From the NCBI GenBank assembly GCA_013376985.1, contig JACABB010000025.1, positions 1-64,000 on the forward strand: 64,000 bases of DNA, given 5' to 3'. The notes below the pieces were generated by a model. That model was not told the DNA's origin. It saw nothing but the letters and a program-made list of their open reading frames with translations, and did no database searches. Shown one piece after another: positions 52,947 through 62,102 of this stretch. Numbering within the stretch: the stretch's first letter is position 1; each line of letters starts with the position of its first letter. Source of the DNA: Bacteroidales bacterium (GTDB taxonomy: Bacteria > Bacteroidota > Bacteroidia > Bacteroidales > Tenuifilaceae). The translations under genes and the position numbers were made by a program.

Positions 52947-55900
52947 TTAGTCTCTTACCCTAAATTCAAATTCATTACTTCTAAGATAGTTTAAGAATTT
53001 AGGTGATAGATTTACCTTCATCGTTCTGGAAAATAGGTCGATAGATATCTTGCTTTCAGGATCAATAACTTTGAATTTTAGTTGAATTTTTCCTTTGTTA
53101 GATTCTATCTGTTTTTTTAACTCATCAACTAAATTATCGGTTATTTCGTGAATTGGGATGGTGATGTTCACCATTTTTATCATCTCCTCCTTAACGTCCG
53201 ATAGCATATTTATGCTTTTAATCTTATACTCTAATTCGGAAGGATTATATGATTTTGGTTGAACTCTTCCTTTGATTAAAAGCGAATACCCCTCGAAACA
53301 AAACTTTCTGTAGTTTTCAAAATCCTTACCAAAAAGTGCCAACTCCCAAGAATCGGAATAATCCTCAAGGCTGATTTTCCCAAAATAGTTACCATTTTTA
53401 CTTGTAGCAACCTTTGCCGAGGTTATCATCCCTGCAATAGTAACATCTTTCCCATTAAGTAAAGGCAAATCTTTCATTTCAGTTAGTGAGGTGTTGCTGA
53501 AATTATCAATCTCTAACCGGTAATCGTCCAAAGGGTGTGCAGAAAGGTAAATACCGATAACCTCCTTTTCACGATTTAGTTTTTCAAGTTTTGACCAGTC
53601 TTCGCCCACGGGTGTTTCAGGTTTTTGCAGATCATAGCCAGTACTTGCTCCAAATAATGAACGTTGGTTATTGCTCTTTTCAACTTGTACCTTTGAACCG
53701 TAGCGCATTATCTGTTCGATGAACGATACTCCTTTTGAATCCAATGCAAAGTATTCGCTACGTTTAATTGAACCAAGACCATCGAAAGCACCAGCAACTG
53801 CTAGTGCTTCAAAATTTTTCTTGTTTACTGTTTGAAGGTTAACCTTTTCGGCAAAATCGAAAATATCCTTGTATTTTCCTAGGATTTTTCGTGCTTCGAT
53901 AATATTGGCAACAGCATTTTCGCCAACTCCTTTAATTGCACCAAGCCCAAAACGAATGTCGCCACTTTGGCTAACGGTAAATTTGTAAGCACTTTCGTTT
54001 ACATCGGGTCCGAGAACCTGCATTCCTAGCCTCTTACATTCATCCATGAAGATTGTTATCTTCTTGATATCGGAGATATTTCGGCTAAGTACAGCTGCCA
54101 TAAACTCACCGGGAAAGTTAGCCTTTAGGTAAGCGGTTTGGTAGGAGATGTAAGCGTAACAGGTTGAGTGTGACTTATTGAATGCATATTGTGCAAAGGC
54201 TTCCCAATCGTTCCATATCTTATCAATCTTTTCCTGTTCATAGCCATTTGCAAGGCAACCTTTGGTGAACTTCTCCTTAAGTTCATTCATCACCTTAATA
54301 AGTTTCTTTCCCATGGCTTTACGAAGACCATCGGCTTGACCTTTGGTAAAACCAGCCAGTTTCTGGGACAGGAGCATAACCTGTTCTTGATACACAGTGA
54401 TTCCGTATGTATCTTTCAGATATTCCTCCATTACAGGAATATCGTATTCGATTTTTTCCCTGCCGTGCTTACGATTAATGAAACTTGGGATATACTCCAT
54501 TGGCCCTGGACGATAGAGCGCATTCATAGCAATCAGATCTTCGAACCTATTGGGTTGAAGGGCTCTGAGATGCTTTTTCATTCCCGGCGACTCAAACTGG
54601 AATAACGCTGTTGTTTCACCTCGTGAGTATAGTTGAAATGTTTTTTTATCGTCGAGGGGAATTGCATCAATATCAAGATCAATACCTTTTGATTCCTTGA
54701 TAAAATCAAGCGCATCCTTAATTATGGAAAGGGTTTTGAGACCTAAGAAGTCCATCTTTAGCAGACCAATATCCTCAACCTGCGATCCCTCGTACTGAGT
54801 TACAAATAGATCAGCATCCTTGGCAGTGCTTAGCGGAATGTACTCCTCCAGATCATCACGACCGATGATAACACCACATGCATGAACGCCTGTTTGGCGG
54901 ACATTGCCTTCAAGTACCTCTGCATATTTAAGGGTATCTCTAATTAGGGCATTTTCGGAATTTCGGGCTGCTGCAAGTTCAGGTACCTCCTTGAATGCCA
55001 TTGCTAGCGTCGTACCTGGTCGTTCAGGAACTAGTTTGGCAAGTTTATCCGATTCAAAGAGAGGTAATTTTTGTACACGTGCAATATCACGAATAGCCAT
55101 CTTGGCTGCCATTGTGCCAAAGGTGATAATTTGGGCAACCCTTTTTCTGCCGTACTTTTCAACAACGTATTTCAGAACCAGTTCACGACCATCCTCGTCA
55201 AAGTCGATATCGATATCGGGCATCGAAATACGCTCTGGGTTTAGGAAACGCTCAAACAGCAGGTCGTACTTAATTGGGTCGATATCGGTAATTCGTAAAC
55301 AATAGGCAACTGCTGAACCGGCTGCTGATCCTCGACCTGGACCAACCGAAACACCCATTTCGCGCGCAGCCTTGATAAAATCCCAAACAATTAGGAAATA
55401 TCCGGGATACCCCATTCGGGCAACAACCTCAAGTTCAAACTCAATGCGTTCCGTGACTGTTTCGGAAAGATTATCTCCCCAACGCTTTTTTGCCCCTTCG
55501 TAGGTTAGATGCCGTAGATAAGCATTATCATCCTGAAACCCATCTGGAAGTGGGAAATAGGGCATGATGGGAGCACTAGAGAGGCTATAAAATTCAACTT
55601 TATCAGCAATTTCAGCAGTATTATAAATTGCTTCAGGAAAATCGGGAAAGTTGGCAAGCATCTCCTCCTCGCTCTTGATATATTCCTGCATGGTATACCT
55701 TAGCCTATCAGGATCGTCAAGATCTTTGCCAGTGCTAAGACATATTAACCTATCGTGAGCCAGAGCATCCGTGGCTTTGATAAAATGTGCATCATTGGAG
55801 GCAATACACTTAACCCCAGTTTTCTTTGATAGTTCTATTAATGTTTTATTGACCTTAAGCTGATTCTCATACACCTCCTGATCGATCCTGTAATCGCCCG

Positions 55901-56555
55901 ATTGGTGGAGCATTAGTTCGAGGTAGAAATCTTCGCCAAATATCTCCCTATACTCATAGATTAGTTTTTCAGCGTGATCTTCATTACCAGCAAGGATTGC
56001 CTGCGGTATTTCACCTCCTAAACATGCGCTACAGGCTATTATACCTTTGCTGTATTTTCTTAGCAACTCCTTGTCCATTCGGGGTTTGTAGTAAAACCCT
56101 TCAGTCCAACTATAAGAAACTAGTTTTACAAGATTATGGTAACCCTCGTTGTTCTTAGCAAGAAGAATTAGGTGATATCCTCCACGATCATCTTTTTCAG
56201 TGCGGTCGAAACGGCTATTCTTGGCAATATATGCTTCGCACCCAATAATAGGCTTAAATAGTTTACTTTTCTCTGCTTGCAGTTGCTTTGTAAGTTCATC
56301 AAACTTTTCAGGATTTTCGCTCTGGGTAATGCCATCGAATTCACATTTTATCCGCTTAATTTCGGCATTAACCGGGTCATTCTTTTTTTCAACTGTATTG
56401 ATGAACTCCTTAACACCAAACATGTTACCATGGTCGGTAATGGCAACAGCTTTCATGTTCAGCTCCTTTGCCCTTTCGATTAGGATTTTGATATTCGAAG
56501 CCCCATCGAGGATTGAATATTGAGTATGGACGTGTAGATGAACGAAGCCGCTCAT
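52947..56555 (-). CDS. dnaE: DNA polymerase III alpha subunit
   Basis: Catalytic subunit of the replicative DNA polymerase. The 1202-residue protein starts with the PHP domain (HLHVHTQYSILDGASN, AITDHGNMFG). The family-C polymerase core follows, with the catalytic Asp pair in PDIDIDFDEDGR and GPGRGSAAGS. The helix-hairpin-helix region (VGENAVANI) and a C-terminal OB fold (KDVTIAGMITSAKV) come next. Length is close to the Bacteroidota norm, with no intein or frameshift visible. It is transcribed toward trxA. Confidence 0.97.
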   Translation of the reverse strand: MSGFVHLHVHTQYSILDGASNIKILIERAKELNMKAVAITDHGNMFGVKEFINTVEKKNDPVNAEIKRIKCEFDGITQSENPEKFDELTKQLQAEKSKLFKPIIGCEAYIAKNSRFDRTEKDDRGGYHLILLAKNNEGYHNLVKLVSYSWTEGFYYKPRMDKELLRKYSKGIIACSACLGGEIPQAILAGNEDHAEKLIYEYREIFGEDFYLELMLHQSGDYRIDQEVYENQLKVNKTLIELSKKTGVKCIASNDAHFIKATDALAHDRLICLSTGKDLDDPDRLRYTMQEYIKSEEEMLANFPDFPEAIYNTAEIADKVEFYSLSSAPIMPYFPLPDGFQDDNAYLRHLTYEGAKKRWGDNLSETVTERIEFELEVVARMGYPGYFLIVWDFIKAAREMGVSVGPGRGSAAGSAVAYCLRITDIDPIKYDLLFERFLNPERISMPDIDIDFDEDGRELVLKYVVEKYGRKRVAQIITFGTMAAKMAIRDIARVQKLPLFESDKLAKLVPERPGTTLAMAFKEVPELAAARNSENALIRDTLKYAEVLEGNVRQTGVHACGVIIGRDDLEEYIPLSTAKDADLFVTQYEGSQVEDIGLLKMDFLGLKTLSIIKDALDFIKESKGIDLDIDAIPLDDKKTFQLYSRGETTALFQFESPGMKKHLRALQPNRFEDLIAMNALYRPGPMEYIPSFINRKHGREKIEYDIPVMEEYLKDTYGITVYQEQVMLLSQKLAGFTKGQADGLRKAMGKKLIKVMNELKEKFTKGCLANGYEQEKIDKIWNDWEAFAQYAFNKSHSTCYAYISYQTAYLKANFPGEFMAAVLSRNISDIKKITIFMDECKRLGMQVLGPDVNESAYKFTVSQSGDIRFGLGAIKGVGENAVANIIEARKILGKYKDIFDFAEKVNLQTVNKKNFEALAVAGAFDGLGSIKRSEYFALDSKGVSFIEQIMRYGSKVQVEKSNNQRSLFGASTGYDLQKPETPVGEDWSKLEKLNREKEVIGIYLSAHPLDDYRLEIDNFSNTSLTEMKDLPLLNGKDVTIAGMITSAKVATSKNGNYFGKISLEDYSDSWELALFGKDFENYRKFCFEGYSLLIKGRVQPKSYNPSELEYKIKSINMLSDVKEEMIKMVNITIPIHEITDNLVDELKKQIESNKGKIQLKFKVIDPESKISIDLFSRTMKVNLSPKFLNYLRSNEFEFRVRD

Positions 56556-56638
56556 TGGATTAGTATTGAGATATTTAAGGTGATTACTATTTTGAATTAT
56601 TCCTTCTTCAAATGTAGTACAATAAAAGCCTCGGGTGG

Positions 56639-56950
56639 GTGGATGTTAATAACTATTGGATAAAATTGATTTGGGAAGACGGAAGTCCGAAGTCAGAAGA
56701 CGGAAGTCAGGAGATGGAGGTGAGAAGACCGAAGTTAAGTGTCAAAAAAATAAGGGGTGAAGAATGCGTTGGTCTAGGAGAGATGAATGCTAAACTTCTA
56801 CAGAAGATTGAGGAGTTAACACTTTATATGATTGAGCAAAATAAAAAGATTGAGAGAGTTGAAGAGCAGAATAATTTATTAATGAAAGAGGTGGAGCAGT
56901 TAAAGGCTAGTAGTGTAAATTTGATATTACAAATCATATTAACATTCTAA
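56639..56950 (+). pseudogene. fragment with coiled-coil tail of a surface/tail-fibre-type protein
   Basis: A 103-residue ORF that is probably a remnant. Its first half is encoded by a GAAG(A/T)C-type short repeat (56673-56736) and is not protein-like. The second half, from GLGEMNAKLLQKIEELTLY through IERVEEQNNLLMKEVEQLK, is a coiled coil very like the C terminus of Bacteroidota tail-fibre (S74-like) and similar repetitive surface proteins. No N-terminal domain, signal peptide or good ribosome-binding site is seen. Confidence 0.5.
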
Positions 56951-56964
56951 TAAACTATTATTTT

Positions 56965-57100
56965 ACTCAAGTTACTAGATACTAGTTGCTGATTTCTTTT
57001 GATTGGTACAGAATTTTACCTCTTAAAAAGAATGAAATTCTGTAAAAACAAACTAGCAATCTGTAGCCAGTAACCGGCAACTTAGGTTAATTAGTATTGA
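56965..57100. mobile_element. MITE-like inverted-repeat element, copy 2
   Basis: A compact (about 135-bp) copy of the element at 14041-14341, in opposite orientation. The left end CTCAAGTTACTAGATACTAG and the right end, complement of CTAAGTTGCCGGTTACTGG, match the two ends of copy 1. The middle is an ACAGAATTTT...AAATTCTGT hairpin. It lies just upstream of the rpsP promoter. Confidence 0.65.
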
Positions 57101-57133
57101 ACCAATAATACATTCTAATTATTACTACTTTTA

Positions 57134-57165
57134 TTGTCTGATAATCAAAAATTCTACTACCTTTG
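57134..57165 (+). promoter_or_regulatory. rpsP-rimM promoter
   Basis: TTG at 57134-57136 and TACCTTTG at 57158-57165, separated by 21 nt, fit the Bacteroidota sigma-A -33/-7 consensus (TTG, TAnnTTTG) exactly. Transcription would start near 57170, about 38 nt before the rpsP start codon. Confidence 0.75.
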
Positions 57166-57207
57166 CCGCGCTAAAAATATGTAGGATAATTAAAAAAAGC
57201 GTAAAGT

Positions 57208-57744
57208 ATGCCTGTAAAAATCAGACTAAGCCGTCAAGGAAGAAAGAAACTTCCTTTTTACCACATTGTGGTAGCGGATAGCAGGGCGCCACGTGATGGC
57301 AGATTCATCGAGAGGATTGGTTCATACAATCCTATTACTAATCCTGCTACTATTGAATTAAATTTTGATAGGGCATTAGATTGGCTGCAAAAGGGCGCTC
57401 AACCTACCGAAACATGTAGGGCTATCCTATCGTACAGAGGTGTTATGATTAAGAAACACCTACTTGAGGGTGTGAAAAAAGGTGCTCTCACCCTTGATCA
57501 AGCGGAAGTAAAATTCCAAGCATGGATTACTGATAAAGATTCAAAAATCCAAGCTAAGAAAGATTCTCTTGTAAAAGGGAAACGTGATGACATGAAACAA
57601 CGCATCGAGGCTGAGAATAAGGTGAAAGAGGCTCGTGCACAAGAAATCGCTAAAAAAAGAGCCGCTGAGGCTGCAAAGGAAGCAAAACCTAAGGCAGAAG
57701 AAGCTTCAGAAGGTGCTGCTGAAGGCGAAACCGCAGAAGCTTAA
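57208..57744 (+). CDS. rpsP: 30S ribosomal protein S16
   Basis: Small-subunit assembly protein. Residues 1-85 are the conserved S16 domain ([32 protein letters not shown]). The usual bacterial length is about 80-90; this 178-residue form carries the Ala/Lys/Glu-rich C-terminal extension typical of Bacteroidota. It is cotranscribed with rimM, whose start is only 5 nt after the stop, which matches the classic rpsP-rimM order. Confidence 0.97.
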   Translation: MPVKIRLSRQGRKKLPFYHIVVADSRAPRDGRFIERIGSYNPITNPATIELNFDRALDWLQKGAQPTETCRAILSYRGVMIKKHLLEGVKKGALTLDQAEVKFQAWITDKDSKIQAKKDSLVKGKRDDMKQRIEAENKVKEARAQEIAKKRAAEAAKEAKPKAEEASEGAAEGETAEA

Positions 57745-57749
57745 AGCTT

Positions 57750-58280
57750 TTGCCTATGAGTTCTAATCAATTTACTGAAATTGGTACAATTCAACGAACT
57801 CATGGAGTGAACGGCGAGTTCCAAGTAATTTGGAATCACGACTTTTACCTCGAAGAACAAAATTTGGAATCGGTATTCATCGAATTTGAAGGAATACCGA
57901 TTCCTTTTTTTATATCATCAATCCGCAATAAAGGCGAGGATAAGGCTTTGATAAAGTTCGAAGATGTTGATGATGTAAATATTGCCAACGAATTTGTTGG
58001 AATGAAACTTCTACTCCCCTCGGATCAGATTGAATTGGATGATGAGCTTTTGATGAGCGATTTAGTTGGTTACACCTTGATAAGTAATCATAACCAACTG
58101 ATTGGAAAAATTATTGATTACCAAGAATTTCAAACGAACTCAGTTTTTACGGTTATTCATCAATCAGGAAGTGAGTTAATGATTCCTGCTGCTGAAGAGT
58201 TAATTGTAGAAGTTGAACCAGAAGGGAAAACAATTGTGATGGAAATCCCGGATGGACTAATTGATCTATACCTTGAATAG
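57750..58280 (+). CDS. rimM: ribosome maturation factor RimM
   Basis: Assists assembly of the 30S head and binds S19. The 176-residue protein has the N-terminal RimM barrel (IGTIQRTHGVNGEFQV) and a C-terminal PRC-barrel (LVGYTLISNHNQLIGKI, ending MEIPDGLIDLYLE). Its position directly after rpsP is the usual arrangement. The stop overlaps the thioesterase gene on the other strand by 15 nt. Confidence 0.96.
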   Translation: MPMSSNQFTEIGTIQRTHGVNGEFQVIWNHDFYLEEQNLESVFIEFEGIPIPFFISSIRNKGEDKALIKFEDVDDVNIANEFVGMKLLLPSDQIELDDELLMSDLVGYTLISNHNQLIGKIIDYQEFQTNSVFTVIHQSGSELMIPAAEELIVEVEPEGKTIVMEIPDGLIDLYLE

Positions 58281-58709
58281 AATATCGTGTTCGTAGGCGA
58301 TGATTCTTTTTCGCCAACGTTCAGGAATAATAACCGTTATCTCTTCTGTATTATTATAACCAACCATTGTAGATTTGCTAGTTGCAGCAATTTTCTCTGT
58401 TGATTTATTGTAGAGTTCCTGAACCATCTTAAGGCTTTTGTTACCAATATGATGTATTTTGGTACGAACAATTACCTCATCGAATAGTTTTATAGGGAAA
58501 AGGTAATCAATACTGATACTTGCAAGGATTAAACCTACATCCTCCCAGTCCATCTGCTCTTGGAGAATATCGTTGAAATAATCCATTTTTCCCAGATCAA
58601 AATATTGTTGGTAAACTGAGTTTGTTACATGATTCAGTTTATCTATATCGTTGAAACGAATTTGAATAGGGGTCGTGTGAAAATAGTTAACCAGCCTTTG
58701 TTCTGTCAT
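58266..58709 (-). CDS. 4HBT-type acyl-CoA thioesterase
   Basis: Hotdog-fold enzyme that hydrolyses acyl-CoA thioesters. The 147-residue length is standard. QIRFNDIDKLNHVTNSVYQQYFDLG matches the 4-hydroxybenzoyl-CoA thioesterase motif (D-x-D/N-xxxHVNNxxYxxYF), with Asp/Asn variation and a conserved His. It overlaps the capD-like gene by 23 nt and is cotranscribed with it. Physiological substrate unknown. Confidence 0.88.
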   Translation of the reverse strand: MTEQRLVNYFHTTPIQIRFNDIDKLNHVTNSVYQQYFDLGKMDYFNDILQEQMDWEDVGLILASISIDYLFPIKLFDEVIVRTKIHHIGNKSLKMVQELYNKSTEKIAATSKSTMVGYNNTEEITVIIPERWRKRIIAYEHDILFKV

Positions 58710-60591
58710 TCACTATAAATTTTTTATGGCGGTCGAGTTCTTCGAATATGGAATTTTGACTTTCAAATTCAGGAACAATCTCCTTCATCAGACCAACTAA
58801 TTTAAAGTTGTTGTGTGATGGCAAGGTTTCAATGAGGTTATTGATTTGGTTAAAAATAATCATAGGGTCATATTCCCGAACCTTTGCAATCATTATCTGA
58901 GGGTGATGTGTTGAAATAGTATTTTCTTTATTGTTAAGCAATTCTTCGTAGAGTTTTTCGCCAGGACGTAATCCAGTAAAATTCAGTTGAATATCACGAC
59001 CAAGGGTGAGTCCAGAGAGTTTGATCATTTTTTTTGCTAAATCGATAATTTTTACAGATTTTCCCATATCGAAAATAAATATTTCGCCCCCTTCACCCAT
59101 TGCTCCTGCCTCAAGGACAAGTTGGCAAGCCTCTGGAATTGTCATAAAAAAACGAGTCACTTCTGGGTGGGTAATGGTAACTGGTCCACCATTTTCAATC
59201 TGTTTTTTAAATCGCGGAATTACAGAGCCGTTAGAGCCAAGTACATTACCAAATCGAGTGGTTATAAAGCGTGTTGAGTTGTGTTTGTTCAATGTTTGAA
59301 TATATATCTCGGCAATTCGCTTACTTGCACCCATAATATTTGTTGGGTTAACAGCTTTGTCAGTAGAAATCATGACAAATTTATCAACTCCATATTCAAC
59401 GGCTAAATCAGATATTACTTTTGTGCCATAAACATTGTTGTGAATAGCTTCCGATGGGTTATTTTCCATCAAAGGAACATGCTTGTAGGCAGCAGCATGA
59501 AAAACGATTGAGGGCTTAAATGCTTCAAATACCTTTCTTATTCGGTATTCATTTGTGATACTACCGATAACAATTTCAAAATCAAAAAAATGCAATGTTT
59601 CTCTGAGTTCGATATCAATATCGTAAAGGGGGGTTTCAGCATTATCAAAGAGGATAATCTTTTTGGGATTAAATCTGGTGATTTGTCGGACTAACTCGCT
59701 GCCAATTGAGCCTGCAGATCCAGAAATCAATACCACCCGACCTTTAATATCGCTTTGAATCCTCCTTTTGTCAAGGACAATGGGTTGGCGTTCGAGGAGG
59801 TCTTCAATTTTAATGCTTTTAATTTGGTTAAGGCTAAGTTCTCCGTTTATCCAAGTATCAGCATCAGGTACGGTTAATGCTTTAACATTGTATTTAAAAC
59901 ACTTTTCAACAAGTTTGTTCTTTTTAACGGGGTCGATACTTTTTTTGGCAATGATAAGTTTTGATATTTTATGCTTTTGCATTAAATAGTCAAGTTTATC
60001 AGTGTTGTAAATACTAATGCCTTCAAGTTTTTTCCCTTCATTTTTATTAAAGGGATCAATATATGCAATAACTTTAAAGTTAGTTCCAGCATCCCTATCT
60101 AAAGTCTTCTTTGTTAACACCCCAAATTGATCAACTCCGTAAATAATTATAATTTCTTCTTCCGAACTATCGTTTATTATGCTATAGTAGATGGCTTTTA
60201 CAGCTAATCTTGATCCAATAAGTATAATTGATGTTGCAAAATAATCAATAACCAAAATTGAGTTAGGAATGATAAAAGATCCAAAAGAATTAAAGTATAT
60301 TAGGTTTGCAACGAACAATAGGAGGCTACCAGCAGTAACAACAATAAAAATTCTTTCAGCATCTTTTGCACTGGTATACCTAATTAATCCTGCGAAAGTT
60401 CTGAAAATTAAGAAGGTTACCGCTCTTATAAAAAGTAATATGGGTATAGCTATTTTTAGGGCCTCCATTTCAGATTCCCCAATTCTGAATTCAAATCTAA
60501 CGTAATAAGCAATGCTCAAAGAAAAGAGACAGATTAAAAGATCAATAAGAAAAACGATCCACCTGGGGGTGTGTCTAATTGGTGCTGACAT
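58687..60591 (-). CDS. CapD/PglF-type nucleotide-sugar dehydratase, membrane-bound
   Basis: Likely UDP-N-acetylglucosamine 4,6-dehydratase (or related) for surface-glycan synthesis. The 634-residue protein has four N-terminal transmembrane helices (about 10-125), a CoA-binding-like Rossmann domain, and a C-terminal SDR domain. That domain has GSAGSIGSEL for NAD and the catalytic ISTDKAVNPTN-MGASK segment typical of the FlaA1/PglF/CapD group, plus YKHVPLMENNP. The downstream glycosyltransferases lie beyond two other genes, so a shared glycan pathway is possible. Confidence 0.92.
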   Translation of the reverse strand: MSAPIRHTPRWIVFLIDLLICLFSLSIAYYVRFEFRIGESEMEALKIAIPILLFIRAVTFLIFRTFAGLIRYTSAKDAERIFIVVTAGSLLLFVANLIYFNSFGSFIIPNSILVIDYFATSIILIGSRLAVKAIYYSIINDSSEEEIIIIYGVDQFGVLTKKTLDRDAGTNFKVIAYIDPFNKNEGKKLEGISIYNTDKLDYLMQKHKISKLIIAKKSIDPVKKNKLVEKCFKYNVKALTVPDADTWINGELSLNQIKSIKIEDLLERQPIVLDKRRIQSDIKGRVVLISGSAGSIGSELVRQITRFNPKKIILFDNAETPLYDIDIELRETLHFFDFEIVIGSITNEYRIRKVFEAFKPSIVFHAAAYKHVPLMENNPSEAIHNNVYGTKVISDLAVEYGVDKFVMISTDKAVNPTNIMGASKRIAEIYIQTLNKHNSTRFITTRFGNVLGSNGSVIPRFKKQIENGGPVTITHPEVTRFFMTIPEACQLVLEAGAMGEGGEIFIFDMGKSVKIIDLAKKMIKLSGLTLGRDIQLNFTGLRPGEKLYEELLNNKENTISTHHPQIMIAKVREYDPMIIFNQINNLIETLPSHNNFKLVGLMKEIVPEFESQNSIFEELDRHKKFIVNDRTKAG

Positions 60592-60746
60592 TTGGGTTAA
60601 GTTTGTGACCGAGAAATTAGTTAATGAAAATACACTGTAAAGTTAAAAAACTTTAGTTATATGCAGCGTTAAGATGTTTAATTTCGTCAATATGTATAAA
60701 ACTATTATACTTAATTTTAATAATTTAACATTTAAAATCTATAGGC

Positions 60747-61463
60747 ATGAAAAAATTATCATTTTTACTTAGAATTGCGACTGCATTTGTTCTAATCATT
60801 TCCCTTTCTAATTGTGCTAGTGCACAAAAGCGTGATGTTCGTAAATTATCTGGTTTTACAGGGATTAGTTTATCAATTGCTGCTGATATTTATTTAACCC
60901 AAGCAAGCGACTATAAAGTTGAGATTGAAGCTGATGCCGACTACCTTGAAAAAATTGAAACCGTGGTTGATGGTGATGTTTTGAAGATTAAGAACAAGGA
61001 TCATTTTAGCTTTGAATTTCACTCAAAAAAGGTAAAGATTTACATTTCGATGCCTCAGATAAATAGTATAAATGTATCTGGTTCGGGAGATATTCTTGCT
61101 CAAACCGCAATTAAAACGGAAGATCTAAAAATCAAGATTAGCGGTAGTGGAAATGTAAAGGTTGAAAATTTGTCAGTTAAAAATTTGACTTTAGCTATTT
61201 CTGGTTCTGGTGATATAAAATTGGCTGGAACAGATGTTGCTGAAAGCGCTTCCTATGCTGTAAGTGGTTCAGGAGATATTGATAATGAAAATTTGCAGTG
61301 CAAAAAGGTTGAAGTTCAGGTAAGTGGTTCAGGAGATGTTCGAGTTTGGGCTGTTGATGAACTTAATGCTCGTGTATCGGGCAGTGGTGATGTATACTAT
61401 AAAGGACGTCCAATAGTTGATGCAAAAACTTCAGGCTCTGGTGGAATTCATTCTATAAAATAA
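60747..61463 (+). CDS. DUF2807 (head GIN domain) secreted protein
   Basis: A 238-residue exported protein. A signal peptide with possible lipobox (LSNCASAQ) is followed by the DUF2807 beta-solenoid with multiple SGSGDI/SGSGNV repeats (about residues 110-235), each one rung. Such proteins in Bacteroidota are common and have no established biochemical role; adhesion or envelope sensing are guesses. A strong terminator follows. Confidence 0.88.
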   Translation: MKKLSFLLRIATAFVLIISLSNCASAQKRDVRKLSGFTGISLSIAADIYLTQASDYKVEIEADADYLEKIETVVDGDVLKIKNKDHFSFEFHSKKVKIYISMPQINSINVSGSGDILAQTAIKTEDLKIKISGSGNVKVENLSVKNLTLAISGSGDIKLAGTDVAESASYAVSGSGDIDNENLQCKKVEVQVSGSGDVRVWAVDELNARVSGSGDVYYKGRPIVDAKTSGSGGIHSIK

Positions 61464-61485
61464 TCGACTTTGATTTATAATATAG

Positions 61486-61518
61486 TGGGAGACTGTTCAA
61501 AGCGGCCTCCCATTTTTT
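61486..61518 (+). terminator. rho-independent terminator
   Basis: TGGGAGACTG...CGGCCTCCCA, a 10-bp stem with one mismatch and one G-T pair, then six T. It follows the DUF2807 gene by 22 nt and overlaps the 3' end of the convergent tsaC-like gene (stop at 61517). Confidence 0.85.
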
Positions 61519-62080
61519 ATTCTCTTATTATTTTAATCTCGCCTTTTAGCCCAAGTTTAATAATACCAGATGGCTTATCGGAAACGGGATTGTCAAATTC
61601 TTTGGAAACAATAAAGTCAACCTTTTCCTTAATTTCTTTATCAATATTATTGAATGAAGTGGGGGATGGTTTACCAGATATATTTGCTGATGTAGAAACA
61701 ATTGGTCTTCCAAACCGACCAATTAGTTTTTTGCAAAACTCATGATTAACTATACGTATTCCAATTGAACCATCAGGGGCGATTAGGTTTGGAGCCAAAT
61801 TCTTTGCTTTGGGGTAGATAATTGTTAGTGGTTTATCCGCAAGTTCTATTAAATCCCAAGCAATTTCGGGCATTTCCGATATATATGAAGGAATTCGTCC
61901 GGGTTGATCAATTAGAACAAGCATGCTTTTTGAATCTTCACGTTGCTTTAGCTGATAGATTTTAGAAACTGCTTCGGGGTTGGTTGCATCACAACCAATG
62001 CCCCAAATTGTATCGGTTGGGTAAAGAATAATACCTCCCGATCTAAGAATTTTAACAGCCTGATTGATATCTTCTAACAT
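61517..62080 (-). CDS. L-threonylcarbamoyladenylate synthase (Sua5/YrdC/YwlC)
   Basis: Makes threonylcarbamoyl-AMP from threonine, bicarbonate and ATP for t6A37 modification of tRNA. The 187-residue protein is the YrdC/TsaC type without the Sua5 C-terminal extension. Recognisable segments are GGIILYPTDTIWGIGCDA near residue 14, KQREDSKSML near 45, IGIRIVNHEF near 125 and STSANISGKPSP near 152. The gene is followed by a terminator hairpin and preceded by a glycosyltransferase gene at 22 nt. Confidence 0.95.
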   Translation of the reverse strand: MLEDINQAVKILRSGGIILYPTDTIWGIGCDATNPEAVSKIYQLKQREDSKSMLVLIDQPGRIPSYISEMPEIAWDLIELADKPLTIIYPKAKNLAPNLIAPDGSIGIRIVNHEFCKKLIGRFGRPIVSTSANISGKPSPTSFNNIDKEIKEKVDFIVSKEFDNPVSDKPSGIIKLGLKGEIKIIRE

Positions 62081-62102
62081 TAGAAATATATTTGATAATT
62101 TT

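Noticed and set aside
54904-55305. 133-residue ORF antisense to dnaE
   Set aside because: Antisense shadow of a highly conserved essential gene; Ser/Arg-rich sequence without domain.
52947-56555. Possible intein in dnaE, a frequent site
   Set aside because: The 1202-residue length and continuous family motifs leave no room for an intein.
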